Origin: Photobacterium salinisoli
GTDB taxonomy: Bacteria; Pseudomonadota; Gammaproteobacteria; Enterobacterales; Vibrionaceae
Assembly (NCBI RefSeq): GCF_003614885.1
Contig: NZ_QZMS01000007.1
Span: 682,001-746,000, forward strand
DNA length: 64,000 nucleotides
Direction of reading: 5' to 3'
The notes under the pieces are model-generated. The model worked only from the letters and a program-made list of their open reading frames with translations. It had not been told where the DNA came from and did not search any database. The translations under genes were made by a program, and so were the position numbers. Positions 55,253 through 64,000 of the stretch are shown here, piece by piece. Numbering within the stretch: the first letter of the stretch is position 1; the number at the start of each line of letters is the position of its first letter.

Positions 55253-55564
55253 TTAAGCGATGAGAAAGAAAAAATACAAAAATAGAATAAAAGCCAGCAA
55301 TATCGCGGCAAGCGTAGGGTAAATAATGTAGAAATCACCGCTACGGCGGGCGCGTTTAAAACACAGATAGGAGAGCAGTCCGTTGTAGCCTAAAAGCAGT
55401 AAACTGATTGTCGTCCCTGTATTCAGTGTCATGCTGTGCATCCTCAGCAAAAAATGGCTGAGCAGAAAATAATCCAGCACTATGAGCCAGAGAAATAACT
55501 TTTGCAGACTGTCCGGTCGACGTTCACTTGGGACAATTGCGGAAGATGATGCAGCTCTTTTCAT
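55253..55564 (-). CDS. Small membrane protein with three helices, unknown function
   Basis: A 103-residue protein with hydrophobic segments at about 23-41, 50-66 and 80-102 and a basic N-terminus (MKRAASSSAIVPSERR). It lies 61 bp after motB on the same strand with a hairpin between, and may be cotranscribed. No good ribosome-binding site is visible. I do not recognise a family. Confidence 0.6.
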   Translation of the reverse strand: MKRAASSSAIVPSERRPDSLQKLFLWLIVLDYFLLSHFLLRMHSMTLNTGTTISLLLLGYNGLLSYLCFKRARRSGDFYIIYPTLAAILLAFILFLYFFFLIA

Positions 55565-55592
55565 GGGTTAACTTCGCTAAAGTTCTCCAGGT

Positions 55593-55615
55593 GGCAAAGG
55601 GATAATCCCTTTGCC
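55593..55615 (-). terminator. Hairpin after motB
   Basis: Perfect 10-bp stem GGCAAAGGGA / TCCCTTTGCC with a 3-nt loop, 10 bp past the motB stop codon. It lacks a T-run on the minus strand, so termination is probably partial. Confidence 0.55.
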
Positions 55616-55625
55616 GTTTACTCAA

Positions 55626-56591
55626 TTAAGACGCCTCAATGTAATCCTGACGGATAACAGGCTGATTGAATTCCGCTTTCTCACGGGCCTGCTGTAATAC
55701 CGGACCGTCATCGTTAGCCGGTGGCCCTTTGAACAGTGTTTCCACCATTCGGGCAGCCAATGATGTCAGGACAAACAGCTCAATACGTCGGTTTTCACTG
55801 GCTTTCGGTTCTTCAGGATTCAGCGGTGCACGATCGGCCATGCCTGCAACCTGTAAGACATGATTTTCAGGCGCCCCACCGACAATCAGCGTCTGGCGTG
55901 CTGCATTGGCACGTGAGGCCGACAGCTCCCAGTTTGATCTTTCGCTGAATGTGCCACTGTAGCGAACCGCATCCGTGTGACCACTGATAATCAGCGGATT
56001 CTGAATCTTCTGGAAAATGGGGGCCAGTGCCAGCAGTAAATCCTCAAAGAAAGGCGTCAGCTCACTGCTTCCCCGGTGAAACATGTTCTGGCGGAAGTCG
56101 TCCTGCAAGACGATGCGCAGCCCTTGCGGTGTTACATCGACATGCACATTCCCTTCTGCTGAAACCTGCTTTGCCAGCTCTTCAACCACTTGCGCCAGTA
56201 CTTTGAGTTGTTCCTGAGTTTCATACGTACCCTGAACCAGCGCATCAGTTTGTGAACCATCGCCATTTCCGTCGTAGAAGGAGGTGACAGTCACAGCTGC
56301 ATCATGTGAGCTCAGATCGGCTGCTTCACCGCCCAGATCGATAGGAGACAGGCTGGTCGAGGTATTAAACGGATTACCTGAAGCCTGGTCGAACAAACTG
56401 GAGCTGTTGAGATAAGCCACGATCGCTTGGCGTTCTGTCTTGTCGACAATGGCCAGGATCCACAGCACAAGAAACAGCGCCATCAGGGCAATCATAAAGT
56501 CGGCAAATGCGACTTTCCATGCCCCGCCATGACCGGCTTCATGCGAATTGCGGCGTGCTCGTTTGATGATGATCTGATCGTGCCGTTGCAT
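55626..56591 (-). CDS. motB: Flagellar motor stator protein MotB, lateral (LafU-like)
   Basis: A 321-residue stator protein with one transmembrane helix, the proton-carrying aspartate D31 ([10 protein letters not shown], equal to D32 of E. coli) and a C-terminal OmpA-like peptidoglycan-binding domain ([28 protein letters not shown]). Single Asp context and pairing with MotA fit a proton-driven lateral motor; the polar sodium motor would use PomAB. It overlaps motA (TAATG). The V. parahaemolyticus name is lafU. Confidence 0.94.
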   Translation of the reverse strand: MQRHDQIIIKRARRNSHEAGHGGAWKVAFADFMIALMALFLVLWILAIVDKTERQAIVAYLNSSSLFDQASGNPFNTSTSLSPIDLGGEAADLSSHDAAVTVTSFYDGNGDGSQTDALVQGTYETQEQLKVLAQVVEELAKQVSAEGNVHVDVTPQGLRIVLQDDFRQNMFHRGSSELTPFFEDLLLALAPIFQKIQNPLIISGHTDAVRYSGTFSERSNWELSASRANAARQTLIVGGAPENHVLQVAGMADRAPLNPEEPKASENRRIELFVLTSLAARMVETLFKGPPANDDGPVLQQAREKAEFNQPVIRQDYIEAS

Positions 56592-57448
56592 TATGCCTCC
56601 TGCTCAGACAGCCATTTTTCCATGTCATTGAAGCTTGGCTTAACATCGAGCTGAATGTGTTTACGGCCAGCATCTATGGCCAGCAGGGTAGGCTTTTTGG
56701 CGACATAAGCGACCAGTGTGGCCCGAACGCATTCAAAGGCGGTCATATCACGCTTAACACGTTGCGACATGGCATTACTGGCCGGATCCAGCACACAGTA
56801 ACAACCGAAGATACCGAGGAATGTCCCGACCAGTGCTGCGGCGACTTTGTAGCCAATTTGTGCAATAGAACCGTCGATGAACTGCATGGTGATAATGATG
56901 CCCATCACAGCTGCCAGAATACCGAAGCCGGGCAGCGCCTCCGCAGTGCGGTGCAGCGAACGTGAAGGCAGCAGAAGATCGTCTTCAATGGCCATGATTT
57001 CCTGCTCCAGCAGCGCTTCCAGCTCATGGGGTGACATCTGACCCATAGCCATCAGACGCAGGTTATCGGTAATGAAAGCCACCAGATGGCTGTCGTCTTT
57101 GACCAGCGGGTAACGCTCGAAAATCTCACTGTTCTGAGAATCTTCAATATGGCTGTCCAGTGACTTGAAGCCGCCGTTACGTATGGTTTCCAGCAAGAGC
57201 TGCATCAGGCCCATTAACTGCATGTAGTATTCTTGCTCGTTCTTGCGGGGTTTCATTATCTGGCGAAACTGAATACGCATTTCACGAATAACATGTGGTG
57301 GGTTGCCTATGATGATAGAGCCCAGAGCGGCGCCGGTAATAATAAGAATTTCAGCAGGCTGCCAGATGGCCATCAAGGTACCGCCGGCCCATAGGTAACC
57401 GCCGAAAACACACAACAGAATGACGATTGCGCCGGTAAATTTTTGCAT
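56591..57448 (-). CDS. motA: Flagellar motor stator protein MotA, lateral (LafT-like)
   Basis: A 285-residue proton-channel subunit with four transmembrane helices and a large cytosolic loop after TM2. Conserved parts are visible: [19 protein letters not shown] (TM3, with the essential proline) and [19 protein letters not shown] (TM4). Length is near E. coli MotA (295). The V. parahaemolyticus name is lafT. Confidence 0.95.
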   Translation of the reverse strand: MQKFTGAIVILLCVFGGYLWAGGTLMAIWQPAEILIITGAALGSIIIGNPPHVIREMRIQFRQIMKPRKNEQEYYMQLMGLMQLLLETIRNGGFKSLDSHIEDSQNSEIFERYPLVKDDSHLVAFITDNLRLMAMGQMSPHELEALLEQEIMAIEDDLLLPSRSLHRTAEALPGFGILAAVMGIIITMQFIDGSIAQIGYKVAAALVGTFLGIFGCYCVLDPASNAMSQRVKRDMTAFECVRATLVAYVAKKPTLLAIDAGRKHIQLDVKPSFNDMEKWLSEQEA

Positions 57449-57463
57449 GTCAATTTGCTCCTA

Positions 57464-58192
57464 TCAGCAAAGATATTGATTCAGTTGTTTCAGTGCCTGC
57501 TTATGAAGCTGGCATACACGAGGCGGTGTCAGGTTCAGCACCAGTGCAATTTCGTGCAGGTTCATATCATGTTGATAGAACAGGGTCAGCAGAAGCTGTT
57601 CACGCGGCTTGAGCTTGCCAAGCGCCGCAGATAACGTACGACGAATATGTTCATGACGTACCGATTCACCGCCGTCATGGTTCATCGAAAAATCAGAGCC
57701 GCTTTCAAGCAGTTGATCCAGGCTTTGCATTTCGCTGGCCATAGAGGCATTGAGGCGCTGCAGATAATCGGCCTGGTCTGTGCCTAACGCTGCAATGATC
57801 TCGGCCTCCGAAGGCTGGCGGCCGAGTTTTTTCATTAAGTCGCGGGTAACGTCATTCAGTTCGTGCGCCTGTTGACGTGTCTGGCGCGAGCGCCAGTCAA
57901 GACGGCGCAGTTCATCGAGAATGGAACCGCGGATCCGGCATACGGCAAAAGACGGAAAATTCGGGTCTTCCACGTTACCGTAGCGACGGCCTGCTTCCAG
58001 CAGTCCCATCAGACCTATTTGCTGCATATCTTCCAGACTGCAGTGGGTGCTGACATGACTGCGTAGCTGATTGACAACACGTTTAACTAAGATCAGGTGA
58101 TCACGGATCAGCTTGTCTTCGTTCACTGCCGGGTTGTTACGCCCGGTGTCGTGTTTTTTCTCGTACTCTTCAGTCGGGTTGATATCTAGCAT
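57464..58192 (-). CDS. fliA: Flagellar sigma-28 factor FliA, lateral (LafS-like)
   Basis: A 242-residue sigma factor. Region 2 is seen as LEDMQQIGLMGLLEAGRRYG and FPSFAVCRIRGSILDELRRL, and region 4 as LKPREQLLLTLFYQHDMNLHEI with PPRVCQLHKQALKQL. It should transcribe the late lateral genes (flagellin), antagonised by the FlgM encoded at 32 kb. The V. parahaemolyticus counterpart is LafS. Confidence 0.95.
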   Translation of the reverse strand: MLDINPTEEYEKKHDTGRNNPAVNEDKLIRDHLILVKRVVNQLRSHVSTHCSLEDMQQIGLMGLLEAGRRYGNVEDPNFPSFAVCRIRGSILDELRRLDWRSRQTRQQAHELNDVTRDLMKKLGRQPSEAEIIAALGTDQADYLQRLNASMASEMQSLDQLLESGSDFSMNHDGGESVRHEHIRRTLSAALGKLKPREQLLLTLFYQHDMNLHEIALVLNLTPPRVCQLHKQALKQLNQYLC

Positions 58193-58199
58193 AGGCGCC

Positions 58200-58673
58200 T
58201 CACTGAATCACATATTTGGTCAGCAATACATTGTCGATGGCGCGGGCATAACGTGTCTGACTGAAAGCATTCAGTAAGGTACCTTTGACTTCATCCTGAA
58301 GTTCTTCAATCGTCCGCTGGTTCTGCAGTTGCTCATAGGTTTTATTGCTGAAGAGTTTGAGCAGGGCATTGCGCACAACCGGCATATAGTTGTCGATACC
58401 TTCAATCGCTTCGGCATTACGCGTTTCCAGCGCCAGTTCCATCATGATGAAGTGCGTTTGACGCTCGCCTTTCACCGACAGAACCAATTTTTCCAGCGGA
58501 TGGAAAATAGGGTCGACATTCTGTGGTTGGCTAAAGGGGAGACTGAAACTGGCACCGCCTTCGCCCTGATGACTTTTGACGTACCAAAGGGTACCGCCAA
58601 CACTGGCCGCTGCAACCAGTACGCTGGTGATCAGCATGATGATAATGATCAAGACGAGATTACGCTGGGTCAT
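58200..58673 (-). CDS. fliL: Flagellar basal-body-associated protein FliL, lateral (LafF-like)
   Basis: A 157-residue single-pass membrane protein (helix at about 8-32) with a periplasmic FliL domain (FHPLEKLVLSVKGERQTHFI, LKLFSNKTYEQLQ). It rings the stator and supports torque. It sits between fliK and fliA, as in the laf operon. Confidence 0.9.
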   Translation of the reverse strand: MTQRNLVLIIIIMLITSVLVAAASVGGTLWYVKSHQGEGGASFSLPFSQPQNVDPIFHPLEKLVLSVKGERQTHFIMMELALETRNAEAIEGIDNYMPVVRNALLKLFSNKTYEQLQNQRTIEELQDEVKGTLLNAFSQTRYARAIDNVLLTKYVIQ

Positions 58674-58688
58674 GTAAATGGCTCCTCA

Positions 58689-59786
58689 TCAGGCTCTGGT
58701 TGATAACCAATGGCCTGAATCTGTTGTTGTTATCTGGCTGTCATCAGCCTGATTGTTGGCAAAAATAACGGGTTGTGAGTCTTCTTCTGAATGCTCTTGC
58801 TGCTGACCCTGACGGCCATCGCCGACATTGACATCAACATGAACAAAATTTTGTTCCTGTAGCTCGGCTCTCAGCCGCTCTGATACCTGAACCAGCGCAT
58901 CACGCACGGCCGACTGGCTGGCATGGATTTGAACACTGAGGCGATCGCCATCCATACGAACGGTTAAATCCAGTTTGCCCAGGTCAGGCGGATCCAGTCG
59001 AATTCGTGCTTCCTGCAAATTCTGACTGGCCTGCAACTGCACTCTGTCCTGCAGTACCTGGATCATCTGCTCTCCCCATTTACTTTGCTGGCCCTGGGGC
59101 AATTTGACGCTGGCCCATTCCACAGGAGCCGCAGCGTTAGAGGCCTGTTGGGATGAAGCGGATTGCACATTAGCGGAATTCGCCGCACCGTCTGCAGACA
59201 GTCCTGCGATCAGAGTTTGCAGAGAAGGTGCTGCACCGGCAGTTCGGTTTTCAAACGATCCGGAAAACGCGGGATCCTGCTGAACCGTTGACTGTCCGCG
59301 CTGCTGCAGCAGGGCAGTAAAGCGAGCGCTGTCTGCTGACTGTGCGCTGGCAGTCTGGCTGTCTGCCGTTGCGGCGGGGGTGGCAGTTGCGCCGGATGGC
59401 ATAAAGCGCGCTTCTCGTATGCCGGTATTACCGGTCGCTGACATGGCGTTTTCTGCAACACTGACAACCGCTCCGGTATTGGTCGCGGAGTTTGCTCCCA
59501 ACTGCTTTTCGGCCTGCGCCAGCAGATTGGCAATGATGTCTGCAGCTGCTGCCGGAGACAGTGCCGGATTGCTGTCCGGTTGTTGTGCTGACAGTTCAGC
59601 AGCGTCGGCCGCGTATGAGGTCTCAGTAATGGCTGCTTCCTGTTTGTCAGTGGCAGCATTGGATTGCAGCGTGTCACTGAAGTTGGAGGCAGTGCCATCA
59701 TTTGACGGTTTGACGTTGCCGGAAACCCTGTCCGCCGACTCGCTGTCACTGTTAGCCAGTTTGGTATGTGAGACGATAGTGTTCAT
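58689..59786 (-). CDS. fliK: Flagellar hook-length control protein FliK, lateral (LafE-like)
   Basis: A 365-residue protein whose first 230 residues are low-complexity Ala/Ser/Gln/Asn, as usual for the ruler part. The C-terminal FliK domain (about 235-325) is clear: RIRLDPPDLGKLDLTVRMDG and VRDALVQVSERLRAELQEQ. It sets hook length and switches export specificity. Its ATG overlaps the upstream stop (TAATG). The laf name is lafE. Confidence 0.92.
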   Translation of the reverse strand: MNTIVSHTKLANSDSESADRVSGNVKPSNDGTASNFSDTLQSNAATDKQEAAITETSYAADAAELSAQQPDSNPALSPAAAADIIANLLAQAEKQLGANSATNTGAVVSVAENAMSATGNTGIREARFMPSGATATPAATADSQTASAQSADSARFTALLQQRGQSTVQQDPAFSGSFENRTAGAAPSLQTLIAGLSADGAANSANVQSASSQQASNAAAPVEWASVKLPQGQQSKWGEQMIQVLQDRVQLQASQNLQEARIRLDPPDLGKLDLTVRMDGDRLSVQIHASQSAVRDALVQVSERLRAELQEQNFVHVDVNVGDGRQGQQQEHSEEDSQPVIFANNQADDSQITTTDSGHWLSTRA

Positions 59787-60091
59787 TAAAGCTCCATATT
59801 CATGGCCATTTGATATGCCAGAAGTCCTTCTTTTCCTTCACCGACGGCATTCATGTCTTGCTGTAACTTTTCTTTCGCTGCATTGACTGCAGCAAGAGCT
59901 GTCTGATGACTGCTTTTCAGATGGGCAAGCGCTTGAAGATAATCTTCAGTCAGCTGAGTGCCTTTCAGATTCAGCAGTACTTTTTGTAACGTCTGATCAA
60001 GTTGCTGAAGGCGATCCCAGTCGCTTTCAGTCACGGTGCGGTCAAGATGCTGCCTGAGAGTCACTAGCTGGCTCACTGTGATGTTAGGCAT
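59786..60091 (-). CDS. fliT: FliT-like export chaperone, lateral (LafD-like)
   Basis: A 101-residue, helical, Leu/Gln-rich protein. Sequence similarity to FliT is weak, but the position between fliS and fliK is that of lafD (FliT-like), the expected chaperone for FliD. The frame opens at 60124, while MPNITVSQLV at 60091 looks like the true start; it overlaps fliS by 8 bp. Confidence 0.75.
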   Translation of the reverse strand: MPNITVSQLVTLRQHLDRTVTESDWDRLQQLDQTLQKVLLNLKGTQLTEDYLQALAHLKSSHQTALAAVNAAKEKLQQDMNAVGEGKEGLLAYQMAMNMEL

Positions 60092-60473
60092 GCTGACCAA
60101 AACCTTCCCATCCCTCACGAACATTAGTCATGACGCGTTCCACTGTCGCCAGGTGTTCGACTTTGTTCTGGGAGCTGGCCTTAAAGAGCTCGCTGATGCA
60201 AAACTCGTAAAGGTCGTGAAGATTGGCAGCCAGTTCGCCACCTGCTTCAACATCCAGCGCACTGTCGAGACCAATCAGGATGTTCATGCATTTACTGATG
60301 CCTTTCCCTTTGGCTTCCAGACGGTTGGATTCGATGTGACCTTTGACCCGGACGACTTCATCCAGCAGGCCGTCAATCAGCATGATCACCAGTTGGTGAG
60401 GATTTGCTGATGCGGCCTGGGCATCCAGATCGACGCTTTGATACGAATCAAAGCCCGAGTTTTGCATTAGCAT
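60084..60473 (-). CDS. fliS: Flagellin export chaperone FliS, lateral (LafC-like)
   Basis: A 129-residue FliS-family chaperone (ANPHQLVIMLIDGLLDEVVR, then KGISKCMNILIGLDSALD and LHDLYEFCISEL). It holds flagellin unpolymerised until export. AAGGAG is seven bases before ATG 60473. Its presence implies a true lateral flagellin, which is not in the window at the usual place. Confidence 0.93.
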   Translation of the reverse strand: MLMQNSGFDSYQSVDLDAQAASANPHQLVIMLIDGLLDEVVRVKGHIESNRLEAKGKGISKCMNILIGLDSALDVEAGGELAANLHDLYEFCISELFKASSQNKVEHLATVERVMTNVREGWEGFGQHA

Positions 60474-60485
60474 GAGTTAACTCCT

Positions 60486-61826
60486 TTAAATCGCGAATAA
60501 TCCGCTTGTTTGCTGCATTTGTGTCATCAGCTGGTTCATCTGAGTGAACTGTGCGAGATAACGGTCGTAAGACATCTGGTACTTACGCTCCAGATTGGAC
60601 ATTTTGTCGTCAATACGGCTGATGTTTTGCTGAAGGCTGTCTTTGCGGTTCGTAAACAGGCCATCGGAGAACGACAGGTAAGGTTTTACCGTTGCTTCCA
60701 GCGAGTCGAACAGCTGATCGGTGCCGTTGAACATCTCGTTCAGTGCGGCCGGATCTGTCGCCTGGGCGGCTTCGAACTTTTCATTGTCGATTGCCAGCTT
60801 GCCATTGCGGTCAATACTAACACCCACTGAATACAGGCTCTGGCCGTTGTAAGACTGGCGGAAAATACTGCTGATCTGGTTTTCCAGAGAACGGATCGTT
60901 CCATCACCAGCCAGTGCACCACGTTTTTCATCCTTTGAACCGACTTTGGTGTATTTGTCGATTTCAGACATCAGCGCGTTATATGCATCCACCATTTTGT
61001 TCAGTTGCTCTTTGGTGGCTTCTTTATCCGATCCAACAGTGATACCGATGGGCTGGTCACCACTGGTTTGCGCTTTAGAAACGGTGAGATCTACGCCGTC
61101 AATCACACCTTCAAAGGTGTTGGAGCTGTTGGTCAGTTTCAGGCCGGTTCCTTCAGCACCCAGCCAGATCACCGCATCTTTCGGTGTGCTGATATCCGTG
61201 CTGTTGGCAAAGGCGTTTTCGAAGTTGGCATCACCTGTACCTGTCACGCTCACGGACACTGTATTGGCGACACCGGTTTCCTTGCCGGACAGCATGAAGT
61301 GTGTTTCACCGTTTGCACGCACCAGTGAAGCGTTCACACCCGGGTTGTTTTCATCATTATTGATGGCGGCAGCCAGTTCCTGAAGGGTAGTCGTGCCGTC
61401 GTTATCTGAGTCTACGGTCGCCAGATCAAGCGTCATGGTATTGCCATCCATAGAGATGACCATGCTGCCTGTCGCCGGAATTGCGCTATCGGCTGTGGTA
61501 CCTGCGCCCAGATCAACACCCATCTGATGAGATGTCGCGATTTGTTCGACAAAGACCTGATACTCTCCAGCCAGTGCACTGGCATTGACACTGGCACTGA
61601 GGTTGCCTTCCTGCGAGAAAGTGGCACCGTTTTTTACTACGCTGTCATTCAGGCCGTTCATGTCTTCTACTGCGCTGCGGAAGGTCCGCAAGGCCGTTTC
61701 AATCTTGCCGTAGGCAGAAATCTGGCTTTGGTACTTATCAGCCTGCGTCTGAAAACGTTGCTGAAACGGCTGAACCTCATAGGTGGCCAGCTGCGTTGCC
61801 ATACTGATCGGATCGATGGAACTCAT
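60486..61826 (-). CDS. fliD: Flagellar filament cap protein FliD (HAP2), lateral (LafB-like)
   Basis: A 446-residue cap protein. FliD N- and C-terminal domains are clear: IDPISMATQLATYEVQPFQQ at the start, NKMVDAYNALMSEIDKYTK and NISRIDDKMSNLERKYQMSY at the end. AGGAG is eight bases before ATG 61826; the frame is open 74 codons further up, but that part covers the promoter. It is the first gene of the fliDSTKLA-motAB operon with a sigma-54 promoter. Confidence 0.94.
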   Translation of the reverse strand: MSSIDPISMATQLATYEVQPFQQRFQTQADKYQSQISAYGKIETALRTFRSAVEDMNGLNDSVVKNGATFSQEGNLSASVNASALAGEYQVFVEQIATSHQMGVDLGAGTTADSAIPATGSMVISMDGNTMTLDLATVDSDNDGTTTLQELAAAINNDENNPGVNASLVRANGETHFMLSGKETGVANTVSVSVTGTGDANFENAFANSTDISTPKDAVIWLGAEGTGLKLTNSSNTFEGVIDGVDLTVSKAQTSGDQPIGITVGSDKEATKEQLNKMVDAYNALMSEIDKYTKVGSKDEKRGALAGDGTIRSLENQISSIFRQSYNGQSLYSVGVSIDRNGKLAIDNEKFEAAQATDPAALNEMFNGTDQLFDSLEATVKPYLSFSDGLFTNRKDSLQQNISRIDDKMSNLERKYQMSYDRYLAQFTQMNQLMTQMQQTSGLFAI

Positions 61827-61855
61827 GGAAATACTCCTATATATACGACTACTAA

Positions 61856-61871
61856 AGCAATTAGTGTGCCA
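61856..61871 (-). promoter_or_regulatory. Sigma-54 promoter of fliDSTKLA-motAB
   Basis: On the minus strand TGGCACA-CTAA-TTGCT, a near-perfect -24/-12 element, 30 bp before fliD. Confidence 0.88.
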
Positions 61872-61920
61872 TTGTGTTAATTGTTTGAAATTATTAGGAT
61901 TGCCATGGTTTTCCCACACA

Positions 61921-61991
61921 AAGCGGAAGCAAGATTTCCGATCAGGTTTCCGCTTTATCTTCCGTCTGACAGTGATTGCTTCCAGACGGAA
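61921..61991 (-). promoter_or_regulatory. Candidate enhancer array upstream of the fliD sigma-54 promoter
   Basis: Two inverted pairs: AAGCGGAA (61921-61928) with TTCCGCTT (61948-61955), and TTCCGTCTG (61960-61968) with CAGACGGAA (61983-61991). They lie 50-120 bp upstream of the -24 element, where NtrC-type activators bind. TTTCCGCTT (61947-61955) is identical to the box before flgB. The rest of the 61827-62242 gap has no gene, in particular no flagellin. Confidence 0.6.
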
Positions 61992-62190
61992 ACTCATCAG
62001 TTTCAGTAGGAAATAGACAGGTAAAGCTAATTCGCTTTGCAGGATCACCTTGTGACCTATGCAACAATCCCTATGAAGTAGGGCGGCGAATCGGTTGGGG
62101 TCATTAAGAAGCTCAGCGGGAAATCAGGGGCAGGGAGACAGTTAATAATCAAGAACCGGTAACACGGGGGAGTGCGTTAATTTGATATGG

Positions 62191-62223
62191 TTAAAATAAC
62201 AGAGGGGAAACATCCCCTCTGTT
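62191..62223 (-). terminator. Rho-independent terminator of the leucyl aminopeptidase gene
   Basis: Perfect 11-bp stem AACAGAGGGGA / TCCCCTCTGTT with a 4-nt loop, then ATTTTAA on the minus strand, 20 bp after the stop codon. Confidence 0.8.
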
Positions 62224-62242
62224 GCAGGTGACCCAGCGTACG

Positions 62243-63850
<1,608 letters not shown>

Positions 63851-63921
63851 TCAAGGTGTAACGCAGGGTTGTCATAAAATTATCAATAACGTATTTAGCG
63901 CCGTCGGGGAAAGGAGTCTTC

Positions 63922-63954
63922 ATGATAAACTGCTTAGTAACTGTCTTTAATTGA
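63922..63954 (+). CDS. Possible 10-codon leader peptide
   Basis: ATG at 63922 has the strong ribosome-binding site AAAGGAG seven bases before it, and reads MINCLVTVFN before TGA. It ends 27 bp before the next gene start. It may be a leader peptide or chance. Confidence 0.25.
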   Translation: MINCLVTVFN

Positions 63955-63981
63955 CGTTATGCGCAGAAATTTGGGGTAGAT

Positions 63982-64000
63982 ATGGAGAAATATATTGTTG
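63982..64000 (+). CDS. First codons of a gene that runs off the window
   Basis: ATG after GGGGTAGAT, reading MEKYIV. This would fit a glycerol kinase start (MEKYIVALDQG in many species), but six residues cannot decide. Confidence 0.3.

Noticed and set aside
61827..62048. N-terminal extension of FliD by 74 codons
   Set aside because: It covers the sigma-54 promoter and enhancer boxes, and FliD homologues start at MSSIDP-like sequence.

Overview
The window reads as chromosome of a marine gammaproteobacterium of the Vibrionaceae (a Photobacterium, Enterovibrio, Grimontia or Vibrio type; I cannot settle the genus). Pointers are a Vibrio-type M28 leucyl aminopeptidase with a PPC tail, a Vibrio-type ChiA chitinase, and a lateral (laf-type) flagellar system with sigma-54 promoters. 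No tRNA, rRNA, CRISPR array or recognisable insertion sequence was seen.

Region 1 (1-8.8 kb): a glyoxylate-to-glycerate operon (gcl, cut by the window edge, hyi, glxR), a type-2 glycerate kinase, and a GntR/FCD regulator with matching dyads in its own promoter and behind its gene. A transglutaminase-like protein, an alpha/beta hydrolase and a 2OG-Fe(II) oxygenase follow. Region 2 (8.8-19.2 kb): a minus-strand LysR / adenosine-deaminase-like / AzgA-type permease set, alanine dehydrogenase, an L,D-transpeptidase, ChiA and a TauE/SafE exporter. Region 3 (19.7-24.5 kb): the complete cyoABCDE operon with an FNR-like box upstream. Region 4 (24.8-30.7 kb): rlmI, a chemoreceptor, acyP, tusE, yccA and an orphan lipidated solute-binding protein.

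Region 5 (30.7-43.2 kb): first half of a lateral-type flagellar system: a lytic transglycosylase, flgN, flgM and flgA on the minus strand, then flgBCDEFGHIJKL and a flagellin-like gene on the plus strand. Region 7 (55.6-61.9 kb): the second half on the minus strand, fliD-fliS-fliT-fliK-fliL-fliA-motA-motB, the gene order of the V. parahaemolyticus lafBCDEFSTU operon. Both halves have a sigma-54 -24/-12 promoter and share a TTTCCGCTT box upstream, so one enhancer-binding activator (not in the window) probably drives both. The lateral flagellin lafA is not at its expected place before fliD.

Region 6 (43.3-55.6 kb) separates the two halves and is mostly accessory: a CPBP protease, a zinc-ribbon protein, three GNAT acetyltransferases linked by an exact short repeat, DUF805, DUF1801 and VOC proteins, and a two-gene module (EEP-fold nuclease plus DUF2278/lamin-tail protein). 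The module is bracketed by two diverged copies of the 3' end of the VOC gene, which marks a discrete insertion. A DUF4144-like gene, a lipoprotein, a bactofilin/M23 peptidase pair and a small membrane protein complete it. Region 8 (62.2-64 kb): the leucyl aminopeptidase and the first codons of a further gene.

The best candidate for something undescribed is the nuclease/DUF2278 module. Next are the shared TTCCGCTT enhancer boxes and the flagellin-like protein that ends the lateral flg operon.
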